Origin: Lineus longissimus
Lineage: Eukaryota > Nemertea > Pilidiophora > Heteronemertea > Lineidae
Assembly: GCF_910592395.1 (NCBI RefSeq)
Contig: NC_088316.1
Location: 8,124,001-8,188,000, forward strand
Length of the DNA stretch: 64,000 nt
Reading direction: 5' to 3'
The notes beneath the pieces are model-generated. The model did no database searches and was not told the DNA's origin. It was given only the letters and a program-made list of their open reading frames with translations. Below are positions 56,586-64,000 of this stretch, one piece after another (within the stretch, counting starts at the first letter, position 1; each line of letters opens with the position of its first letter). The position numbers and the translations under genes are program-made.

Positions 56586-57467
56586 ATGGATATTTTACAA
56601 TTAGACCCGTTCCCTGTTGAAGTTAAAGAATTGAAGAGGGGGTGCAGTAGACAAGTCTATTTATTCCTTAAGGACATATTAAATCGCCATCTCACTGTTG
56701 AGATTTCGTTTGGGCAGGCTCTGCAACATCTCGTGGAGGCGGGTAATATTTACCTTATGAACACAAGAGAGTTGGTGACCGGCTTTATGATTCATGGCAT
56801 CCGTCTATTTATGGCCCGTGTGAAGAAATCCTGGAAAGTGGAGCCGGAAGAGATGGCTTTTGTCAAAGAACGTATGCTGTCGATAACCAAGGTGTATAAC
56901 GGTGACGAGAAGGACGTTGGGAGTTGGTTGGCCAAACTTGAAGCCAAGTTGCTTCCAGGTAATTCGCCAAGTCCCTCCGTGGTTGCGCAACCTGCAACCT
57001 ATAATCTCCCCATTTTAGTTATTTCTGATTCTATGTTCAGATTTTGCAAACCATCTGGCGAAATTTATCCAATCTCTCATTCTGGCGGGCGTGCCGAAGG
57101 TGTTAGGCACACCGTAGATCTTTTTCATAACATCCAATGTAGGGCCATCATCCTTAATCATGGTCTTAACCACACCTGCCAGTATGGCAATTCTCGTCCA
57201 TTTATGGAAGATATTTTTCGGTCGCTGACCCATCGTTTCCCAAACATTCCCCTCTATCACTTTCATCCTCCACTATCCCCATCTGTATTGAACAATCCTC
57301 TTCACGTTTTTCGTGTTAGCAATTTTTGCAGGATGATGGTAGATGTGGGATTCACCCCCACTGAACATCCTTCACTTGGTAGAGCTGCGTTCGACCGAGA
57401 GGGCTTTCATTATTCGCGTCAGGGGATGGATGATGTCACCCGTTTCCTCGTGGATGCCATTCATTGA
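56586..57467 (+). CDS. Extra ORF after integrase: SGNH-hydrolase-like protein
   Basis: 293 codons, fully open, starting at ATG 56586 directly after a splice-acceptor-like TTTTGCCTTTACAG. Residues 1-125 are helical with no recognised domain. Residues 141-293 look like an SGNH/GDSL fold: ILVISDSMF (Ser149; the usual Gly before Asp is Ser), SHSGGRAEG (block II Gly), ILNHGLNH (block III G-x-N, Gly193/Asn195), and DREGFHYSRQGMDDV (His275; Glu272 at the usual Asp position). It occupies the place of env in some Gypsy elements. It stays open while gag, RT and integrase are broken. Function in the element is unknown; the catalytic triad is not canonical. Confidence 0.75.
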   Translation: MDILQLDPFPVEVKELKRGCSRQVYLFLKDILNRHLTVEISFGQALQHLVEAGNIYLMNTRELVTGFMIHGIRLFMARVKKSWKVEPEEMAFVKERMLSITKVYNGDEKDVGSWLAKLEAKLLPGNSPSPSVVAQPATYNLPILVISDSMFRFCKPSGEIYPISHSGGRAEGVRHTVDLFHNIQCRAIILNHGLNHTCQYGNSRPFMEDIFRSLTHRFPNIPLYHFHPPLSPSVLNNPLHVFRVSNFCRMMVDVGFTPTEHPSLGRAAFDREGFHYSRQGMDDVTRFLVDAIH

Positions 57468-58148
57468 ATGAATAGGAATACAATGTTGTTCTTCGTCTTG
57501 GAACCCTTCGGAGTAGTTTTATATTCGTTGGGGGAAGAGATGGGTTAGGCTTGTTATTGCAGCACAAGCCCATGAACTCATTAAATCCTAAGCAGCTCAC
57601 CGAATCCTGAATGCATGAGACTACTGGGACAACCGCACGAACCGTTGAGGATCACCTTCGGTAAACTGTAACAACCACTTGTAAATTACTGTAAAAAGGT
57701 TTAAATTTATATTTGATTATCGTTCCAGGTTGTCACACACCACGTTGGAAGAGAGTATGTCCATACGTTACTTGTTGACATCGTTACTCATTACGCTTGC
57801 GGGGATTAAGCCTGGATTGGATGGTGCTACGTTGATTCATTTTGTATGTAGTAGACTTCCTAGCGGACTGATTGTTTGATGGACGTTATCCCTTGTAATA
57901 TTATATTGGACATGTTGGATATTACTGAATTGTACATTGGAAAGATAGTTGTACAGCTCGCGTTTGTGATTCATATATTATTATAGTGGACATTGCTGAG
58001 ATCCGGTAGTTCGTGCGTAATGGATTGTGTGGTGTATATATTGTATAGTTTATTTCTTATTGTAATACAGTTGGAATTCTGGAGCGTTGCTATGAGGACT
58101 ATTTTGTTCAAAATTTTTTATATTTGAACAATTTTTTGGTGGGGATGG
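57468..58148 (+). other. 3' untranslated region and polypurine tract
   Basis: No coding signal. GGTGGGGATGG at 58138-58148 directly precedes the 3' LTR and is the likely plus-strand primer. Confidence 0.6.
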
Positions 58149-58453
58149 TGTGGTGAACTGGGTCACAGTCTTGGTTCCGTGGTTGGCCACGGCGGCGCCA
58201 GCATTACGGACGTGCCCCAGTCACCCGGCCATCCCGCCCGTGTGTTACATCACTCGGCTGCGCTCGGTATTTCCCGCTGTACTGTCGATGACGCAACGAC
58301 GCGTAATGTCGTTACGTCATCGACAGAGCGGGGATGAAGAGGAGAGATGAGCGGGTTCGAACGTGGAAAGTGACAGAGATAAAATCGAGTATTAATCAAC
58401 GTTAGTCGAGTCTTTCATTTGGCAAAACTATTGCTACAACGTTATTCTTTTTA
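58149..58453 (+). repeat. 3' LTR
   Basis: 305 bases, about 97% identical to the 5' LTR, with the same central palindrome (58283-58325). Followed by TTTA and then the minus-strand Gypsy protease frame. Confidence 0.93.
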
Positions 58454-58631
58454 TTTACCAGCGACAAGGTTGGATAACTTTGACTTGACTCCCGGGTCTC
58501 CGTCCTAGAAATACACAGCCTGCGCGCCCTTGTAGACCCGGTTTTGGTAGTGAAGTCACCCTTGGGTTAGGCAAGGCAGAGGCAACTATGACGAGGATCC
58601 CCAGTCCCCTAAGCAGTGTGGATACTGTCGG

Positions 58632-58842
58632 TCATAATTTGCTTGTCACTACGTCCACCCCTCCAAGTGCATGGCATAGCCCTTGAATGCCAAATCCTAG
58701 CAAGGCTGTACAAGCTGTAATGAGAGGCAAATAATTTCTTAGGTATGGGCCTACTAGACCACGGAACAGCCATATCAATACACTACACACAAGCACACAG
58801 AGGGTTGCATAACCAGCAATTTCGACCAACTTAGGCCTACAT
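58632..58842 (-). pseudogene. Hydrophobic ORF between gag and protease, minus strand
   Basis: Minus-strand frame with two membrane-like segments: GYATLCVLVCSVLIWLF and LPLITACTALLGFGIQGLC. A further hydrophobic run (LGILVIVASALP) follows after TGA, near 58585. It lies between the repeat-rich ORF and the protease of the minus-strand Gypsy element. No family is recognised. Frames shift before the protease. Confidence 0.4.
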
Positions 58843-59741
58843 CAGACATTCCCTTCATCAGCCCAATCAATAATCCACGGGGACCAACACTGCTTGTATG
58901 TTATGTCAACAATGCTGCCAGCAGTTTTTACATGGAGGATGGTGGGGACCATTTCGTCACTCACTCCGGGATTGCCACCAACTTCGAGAATACCATAAAC
59001 CTCAGGAATACCATCAACCTCTGGAATACAATCAACCTCTGGAATATCATCAACCTCTGGAATATCATCAACCTCTGGAATACCATCAACCTCTGGAATA
59101 CCATCAACCTCTGGAATACAATCAACCTCTGGAATATCATCAACCTCTGGAATACAACCATTCCCTAATTTGTGATCAATATCACCCTGAGTACAGTGAC
59201 ACACGTTGTCCATCACAACCAGAATACAATTATTCCCTATTTCATGATCAATATCATCCTGAGTACAATTACTCTTGTTTTCAGTAACATCTGGAATACA
59301 ATTATTCCCTATCTCATGATCAATATCATCCTGAGTACAATAACTCTCATTTTCAGCAGCTTCTGGAATACGATTATTCCCTATTTCATGATCAATATCA
59401 TCTTGAGTACAATTACTCTCATTTTCAGCAGCATCTGGAATACAATTATTCCCTATTTCATGATCAATATCATCTTGAGTACAATTACTCTCATTTTCCG
59501 CTATGTCCGGGGTGCAATTAATCCCAGTCTCGATGGCAAGCACATGTGTCAACAACCCTACAATGTGTGATGCCTTGCCAGACGGCGCCATGTCCGGCGT
59601 TATTTCATCACATACCGTGGGATTATTGCTTGATTGGGTGGCGGTGTCATACCCAAGTTCGTGTCCACTATCATTGTTTAGAGCAGCCAAATTTGTTTTC
59701 ATCTCATTATCATGTTTATTAATAGGATCAATAGTGCTCAT
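58842..59741 (-). CDS. Repeat-rich acidic ORF in minus-strand Gypsy element
   Basis: 299 codons on the minus strand: a unique N-terminal 75 residues, then 5-6 copies of a 24-residue unit (NNCIPDAAENESNCTQDDID type) followed by about nine copies of a 6-residue unit (IPEVDG). Then comes a unique tail ending TYKQCWSPWIIDWADEG. It follows the gag zinc knuckle. The plus-strand frames over the same DNA are shadows. Role unknown; acidic repeats may be a spacer or binding array. Confidence 0.55.
   Translation of the reverse strand: MSTIDPINKHDNEMKTNLAALNNDSGHELGYDTATQSSNNPTVCDEITPDMAPSGKASHIVGLLTHVLAIETGINCTPDIAENESNCTQDDIDHEIGNNCIPDAAENESNCTQDDIDHEIGNNRIPEAAENESYCTQDDIDHEIGNNCIPDVTENKSNCTQDDIDHEIGNNCILVVMDNVCHCTQGDIDHKLGNGCIPEVDDIPEVDCIPEVDGIPEVDGIPEVDDIPEVDDIPEVDCIPEVDGIPEVYGILEVGGNPGVSDEMVPTILHVKTAGSIVDITYKQCWSPWIIDWADEGNV
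58988..59510 (+). repeat. 18-bp and 72-bp coding minisatellites
   Basis: 18-base units (GAATACCATCAACCTCTG type) run from 58988 to about 59149. 72-base units start at 59150, 59222, 59294, 59366 and 59438. 72 is 4 x 18 and both start with GAATAC, so the long unit probably arose from the short one. Confidence 0.92.
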
Positions 59742-59749
59742 CTTTCCAC

Positions 59750-61215
59750 TTGCAAAATGAGCACGCCTTAGTTTAACGGACCATTGTTAGAGTTATGCCT
59801 CCTCGGCTCTTGACACTCCCGACTGATATGCCCTTGACCCCCACAATTGTAGCAGGTTACCCGCCGTTGAGGCCTCTGGCCTCCTGGACCCTGTGGTCTC
59901 TGGGAAGGAGGCTCCGTCAACTTTGTCCAGCATGTCATGCTTCCATGACCAACACGTCCACATCGCCTACAGATGATGACCCCCTCTGTGGTCCTGCCAT
60001 TCCGGTAGTACGCCGGCCTATCATCCCTCCGATCATTATGACTTGGGCCTGGTTGTTGGCCCCACTGATCAGAACCAACAGGGCCTGGTATTGTAAGTTG
60101 GCTATACTATCCCAGGGCCTGATGATATTCAGATGGCCCTGGATGCTGGGGCTTTTGAGCTTGTGCCAGAGCGACCACGACACTACACAGTTGGTCGATC
60201 TTTTGTTCCAAGCTATTGTTGTCGTGACCCGTGGCAACAACATTTACTGAAGCAGTGGCTGCTGGTTGTGGTTCTTCAGGGTACAAGGAATCACCCAACC
60301 GAGCAGCCTGGAGAGTACTATCCAAACTTGCCACATTTTGTGACATAACACAATTCTTCAGGGCTGGACGCAGGCTCTGAATGAGGACGACGAAATGGTG
60401 GTGTTTCCCGCTCTGTCGCATAACCTTAGGACACTATCCAGATAGGTTTCCAATGCCTCCCGTTTATGCTGTTTCCTATTGAAAAGGGTTTGATCATTTA
60501 CCAACTGGAGATTGTTGGGGCTGAACTTAACCTTCATTCGCTTCTTTAACTGATTATAATCAGTCCGAATGGGGACTGCCAAGGAGTAGAAGAAACTGAA
60601 GGCCTCAGAGTCTAAAAAATTTGGCATTGTCGTACACTTTTCTTGATCCCCCCAAACATTGAAACTCGGCATATGCCTCAAAATGCCTGATAAGATTCCT
60701 GTAATTTTCCCTGAATATGTCTGTGGCTTATTTACAGCCCCTGCTACTTTATTTTGGCCTAGTCTACCGCCTTGCCATTGGCCCGATTCCCTAATCACAT
60801 TGGCTAATTCACGGAACCCGGATTGCGATTAATCTTCACTAGATGAGCTATGATATGAGTTATTATAATTGTGAGTGCGCATGCCACTCCGTCCTGATCC
60901 TATGGCACTGTCCAAATCTCCATAGGCCCTATATGAAGAAAACCCACTGGCCCCTTCGGATGATGATGATGAGGGGGGGTGTCCATACATGCTTGGGAGA
61001 TATGAGCTCCCGGTGGTGCCGGTACTACTAGTGAGGTATGGGTAAACACGGGAAGATGATGACGACAACTCAGGCATAGAAAATATCACTGTCACAGACA
61101 AAGTGCTGGTCACTGACTCGCTCACTTCAACAAATGTCCAGCTTAACACATCCTCATCTGAAGACTCATTCAAAAGATTGTTCAGTTCTCCAGCCCCTAT
61201 TCGAACTTGTGTCAT
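59750..61215 (-). pseudogene. Minus-strand Gypsy gag
   Basis: From ATG 61215 downwards: MTQVRIGAGELNNLLNESS, Ser/Gly-rich region to TAA near 60829, then capsid-like sequence (SFFYSLAVPIRTDYNQLKKR, REALETYLDSVLRLCDRAGN), a frameshift near 60400, and a knuckle CYNCGGQGHISREC (about 59850-59810). It is the structural gene of the element whose protease lies at 49677-49916. Several stops and shifts are present. Confidence 0.8.
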
Positions 61216-61231
61216 ACTGGTACTCACCGGT

Positions 61232-61307
61232 TGTGATGAATCCCATGTTTTGGTTTTATTTCTTCCCTATATTAATTGGTGAGTTTATTGTGAGTCAATT
61301 GAGCTAT
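61232..61307 (+). repeat. Direct repeat copy A (LTR-edge-like)
   Basis: TGTGATGAATCCCATG...GTCAATTGAGCTAT, almost identical to 63339-63413. Copy B has a purine tract AGGGGGAAGG just before it, as a 3' LTR would. Copy A abuts the minus-strand gag in the wrong orientation for a normal 5' LTR, so a rearrangement is likely. Confidence 0.7.
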
Positions 61308-61400
61308 ACGTATTCGAATCGGAACGCCTAAATTCCGTATTCTTATTGGGAACGGATAGCCTAATTCCGTATTCTCATAATTGCCTCTTAACCCTTTACA

Positions 61401-61854
61401 CCTCTTAATCATTACCTTGAGTTCCGAAAACCAACAAAATAGAACCGAGGTCCTATTCCATTATTCCATGCACCATTATTCAGGCGGAGCGCCTGCGCTC
61501 CGCCTACTTTGAACACTCTAATTTTTTCAAATTAAACGTTCCGGTAACCCGAGGCACTCAGTTAAGAGCACCAGGGGAAGACCGGCGGATAGATCGAGAC
61601 TAGCAGTAAACCGAAGACATCGGACCGCTAGCCCAAATCAGAGATCCAACTACGAACTTTTTACCTGCAACAGCTTTAATATACGCTATTGGAGCTGGAA
61701 TTACCGCGGCTGCTGGCACCAGACTTGCCCTCCAATAGATCCTCGTTAAAGGATTTAAAGTGTACTCGTTCCAATTACGGGGCCTCGAAAGAGTCCCGTA
61801 TTGTTATTTTTCGTCACTACCTCTCTGTGCTAGAAGTGGGTAATTTGCGCGCCT
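61401..61854 (-). rRNA. 18S rRNA fragment (pseudogene), V4 region
   Basis: The minus strand reads 18S rRNA from GGCGCGCAAATTACCC through GTGCCAGCAGCCGCGGTAAT, TCCAGCTCCAATAGCG, CCGGAACGTTTAATTTG and GTGCATGGAATAATGGAATA to GGTAATGATTAAGAGG. It is about 454 bases, the central part around V4. Changes at normally invariant sites (for example AAAAAGTTCGTAGTTGG instead of AAAAAGCTCGTAGTTGG) mark it as a pseudogene copy. It is fused at 61854/61855 to a Gypsy RT and lies just after the LTR-like repeat. Metazoan-type; useful for taxonomic placement. Confidence 0.93.
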
Positions 61855-63170
61855 TGAACCGGGGTACTGAAACAGATAGCGGTGGTAACCTCCCGAGGAT
61901 TGACGAACTCATTGAAAAAGTCAGCAAGGCGATGTATATCTCCGTTATTGATCTCTGCAAAGGCTATTATGCGATTCCCTTGACGGAGGCTGCTAAATTA
62001 GCTTCAACCTTTGTTTCCCCCTTTGGTAAGAGTTACTCCTTCCGGGTAATGCCGTTCGGGATGAAATGCGCCCCAATGACCTTCACCCGAATGATGAATT
62101 CCGTAGAAGGCACTGAGGAGTATATGGTCGTCTACATCGATGATTTGGCCATATTCTCTGACAATTGTGACTCGCTCTACCAAAACTAGGCGCTTGTCGC
62201 ATCTGAACTTGACAGGTTGATACGGACTTGTTGTTCATTTCCCTATTGTAGACCTTTTGTGAAATCTATTACAAACTGATTTGGTCACATTTCACAAAAG
62301 GTCTACAATAGGGAAATGAACAACAAGTCCGTATAAACCTGTCAAGTTCAGATGCGACAAGCGCCTAGTTTTGGTAGAGCGGGTCACAATTTCGAGGATC
62401 ATTTGAAACACCTGGAAGAAGTCTTCCAACGTCTGAAGAAAGCTAATTTGAAAGCACAGCCCAGTAAAGTCTTCTTGGGCCATGCGTCAGTGTCATACCT
62501 GGGCCATACTGTTGGGTCAGGTAAAGTGGAACCAATGAGTGCCAAAGTTGAAGCCGTTGCCCATTTTCCAGTGCCCCAAACAAAGAAGGACGTACGAAGC
62601 TTCCTAGGGCTGGTAGGGTACTACCAGCGCTTTGTTCCCACCTTTTCTGACATAGGTTTTCCCTTCTTTGTAAGGTCCGTCAACGGAACAGCTAACAAGG
62701 TAGTTTGGACAACCGAATGTGAGAAATCATTCCAAACCTTGAAATCCGCCCTGCAGAACTGTCCTGTTTTGTGCCCTTCAGATTATTCAAGGCCTTTTAT
62801 CTTACAGGTAGACGCGAGTGAGCGAGGCTTAGGTGCAGTGTTAGCACAAAAAGGGGAAAACCAAGAGGAACATCTAGTTGTGTATCTCAGCAGGAAATTA
62901 TTGGATAGGGAAGTGCGTTATGCGACAATTGAAAAGGAATGTCTAGGCATTGTTTGGTCAGTCAGGTTACTTCGACCATACTTGCTAGGTCATAAGGTTG
63001 TCCTACAGACTGATCACAATCCGCTGGTATGGTTGGATAAAGTGAAATGATCCAACCAGAAATTGTTGCGTTGGAGTATCATACTCCAAGAGTTTGACAT
63101 TGAAATTGTGCACAAGCCCAGGAAGTTGAACGTGAACGCTATCTGTCTGTCTAGATTGTAGGTCGTTTGG
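61855..63170 (+). pseudogene. Gypsy RT-RNase H fused to rRNA fragment
   Basis: RT from TETDSGGNLPRIDELIEKVS, YISVIDLCKGYYAIPL (motif A), FRVMPFGMKCAPMTF (motif B) and VVYIDDLAIFSDN (YIDD). It is interrupted by the MITE at 62167-62387 exactly after DN and then continues FEDHLKHLEEVFQRLK in frame. Next are KKDVRSFLGLVGYYQRF and RNase H (LQVDASERGLGAVLAQ, TIEKECLGIVWSV, LQTDHNPLVWLDK). It ends at stops near 63050 and 63160. RT N-terminus and integrase are missing. Confidence 0.9.
62167..62387. mobile_element. 221-bp palindromic MITE, copy 2
   Basis: Same 221-bp palindrome as 13720-13940, flanked by AATT (62163-62166 and 62388-62391). Its short loop reads CTATTACAAACTGATTTGG, the reverse complement of the loop in copy 1. 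Removing it with one AATT restores the RT frame, so the breakpoint is exact. Confidence 0.93.
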
Positions 63171-63338
63171 CTACCGTTTGAATGATTGACAGATGTTGCT
63201 GTGTGAATGCTGGACTTGAGACTATTGGTGAGTCAAAGTTAAAGCAATTGTCTATAAACTAACTGTCATTTTCCTTGTTTCAGGAAAAACTTGTTTAAAG
63301 AATTGTTAAACTAGTTTTATTTTCTTAGGGGGAAGGTA
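63171..63338 (+). other. 3' UTR with polypurine tract
   Basis: AT-rich, ends with AGGGGGAAGG at 63327-63336 just before the LTR-like repeat. No gene. Confidence 0.5.
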
Positions 63339-63413
63339 TGTGATGAATCCCATGTTTTGTTTTATTTCTTCCCTATATTAATTGGTGAGTTTATTGTGAG
63401 TCAATTGAGCTAT
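63339..63413 (+). repeat. Direct repeat copy B (start of a 3' LTR)
   Basis: Matches 61232-61307. Similarity to copy A ends at 63413; a 45-base tandem repeat (ATCCAAGATCATAGTCATGT at 63461 and 63506) follows in the next 140 bases. Confidence 0.7.
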
Positions 63414-63659
63414 GCAATCTAAGATCAGAATAATGTAACCATAACCATGGTCATTATGTTATCCAAGATCATAGTCATGTAATATGGAATCATGGTCATA
63501 ATTTTATCCAAGATCATAGTCATGTAATATGGAATCAGTTAGAATCAGGAATGAACATTCATGTGGGACTGGACAATAGTGCTGATCAATGACTTTACAA
63601 TGACTTAACAATGACTTGACAATGGCGAGTGGTTGGGTGATCTGAGGCAAAGGCTTAAG

Positions 63660-64000
63660 GTGCGGCTCCACATGACAGTAAACTGTCGACAGTAATTGAA
63701 AAACTGTCGACAGAAAACTATCCATAGCCCTTCCACTATGAAGAAAAAATCGCAGATAGTCACTGTCTGCGAGCTCTGGAAACGAGCGAGATAGTTTCTA
63801 TCGAAAGCAACTGTCGTAAGGGCCATCCACGTACGGTGGTTTTGTATGATAGTTTCTGTCTGACAGCCGTATTTACCTTCCACGTGGCTGTCTTCATTCA
63901 GCATGTTGCCAGCAAGAAGGAAACAAGTCGCCGCGGCGATTGTGGTTTACATGACACTGCGTGAGCGGAGGCAAAAGAGGAGGCACAAGCTTTGGGTACA
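63660..64000 (+). mobile_element. 5' end of a PIF/Harbinger-like transposon
   Basis: A GGTGCGGCTCCACATGACAG start directly after TTAA (63656-63659), with an ACTGTCGACAGT palindrome at 63683-63694 and inverted CCACGT/ACGTGG motifs, leads into a transposase start at 63903. The right half lies outside the window, so the terminal repeat cannot be confirmed. Confidence 0.45.
63903..64000 (+). CDS. Harbinger-type nuclease, N-terminus (partial)
   Basis: ATG at 63903 opens to the window edge: MLPARRKQ, an Ala/Val-rich short helix, then RERRQKRRHKLWV. An Arg-rich tract followed by a W-V motif is typical of the N-terminus of HARBI1-like DDE transposases. Only 32 codons are visible, and no catalytic residues. 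Confidence 0.5.
   Translation, partial: MLPARRKQVAAAIVVYMTLRERRQKRRHKLWV

Larger units (their letters stand above)
49921..58453 (+). mobile_element. Ty3/Gypsy LTR retrotransposon with extra SGNH-like ORF
   Basis: 8.5 kb element with LTRs 49921-50226 and 58149-58453, TTTA flanks (49917-49920 and 58454-58457), PBS at 50228 and a purine tract before the 3' LTR. Gene order: gag, linker, RT remnant, RNase H, integrase, SGNH-like ORF. Protease is not visible. The LTRs differ at about nine bases and one indel in 305, so the insertion is fairly young (about 97% identity). It inserted into the protease of a minus-strand Gypsy element. Confidence 0.93.

Noticed and set aside
58988-59510. CRISPR-like regular repeats
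   Set aside because: Units are contiguous tandem repeats without unique spacers, in a eukaryotic retroelement.
58898-59570. Plus-strand repeat-peptide frames
   Set aside because: Shadows of the in-frame minisatellite; the minus-strand frame is longer and has element context.
61485-61510. Inverted repeat GGCGGAGCGCCTGCGCTCCGCC as a terminator
   Set aside because: It is the normal V4 helix of the 18S fragment.
61232-63413. Complete LTR pair bounding one simple element
   Set aside because: The shared repeat is only about 75 bases, copy A abuts a minus-strand gag, and an rRNA fragment lies inside; a rearranged mosaic fits better.

Overview
This is metazoan nuclear DNA, AT-rich, with short exons bounded by consensus gt/ag splice sites, AATAAA signals, tandem repeats and densely nested transposable elements. 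I found no intact host housekeeping gene, tRNA or prokaryotic-style operon. The repeat style (GACCTCTGTGACCTTG cores, GACGGACG microsatellites, Gypsy and APE-type LINE families) suggests a marine invertebrate, probably a lophotrochozoan. That assignment is an inference. The decayed 18S rRNA fragment at 61401-61854 is the best handle for placing the species.

Layout. 1-1024: 3' part of a terminal-hairpin repeat. 1857-13049: an 11.2 kb DNA transposon with perfect 44-bp inverted ends, TTA flanks, subterminal AAACG arrays, a multi-exon THAP plus DDE transposase pseudogene (4936-9723) and scattered SGNH-hydrolase exons. 13720-13940: a palindromic MITE, with a second copy at 62167-62387. 14591-22890: hairpin-ended repeats, a minus-strand LINE copy split by one of them, an LTR-pol relic and a 145-bp satellite. 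22900-25862: a decayed family-B DNA polymerase split by a pogo/Tigger-like element. 27900-30780: inverted repeats and a possible Tudor-like fragment. 30780-32110: a 100-bp satellite holding an L2/CR1-type LINE tail.

32690-47506: an LTR retrotransposon split by a near-complete LINE (34560-44305), itself split twice by hairpin-ended elements (37441-40202 and 40862-42922). 47530-49676: a protease relic, a 68-bp satellite and unassigned DNA. 49677-61230: a minus-strand Gypsy element (gag, repeat and hydrophobic ORFs, protease) split by a plus-strand Gypsy element with both LTRs (49921-58453). The inner element carries an extra SGNH-like ORF after integrase and is itself split by a TIR element containing a smaller one. 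61401-61854: the rRNA fragment fused to a Gypsy RT-RNase H (61855-63170). 63660-64000: the start of a PIF/Harbinger-type transposase.

The main interest is structural. Insertions into coding regions of other elements give exact breakpoints, and several restored frames or paralogous empty sites can be checked inside this one window.
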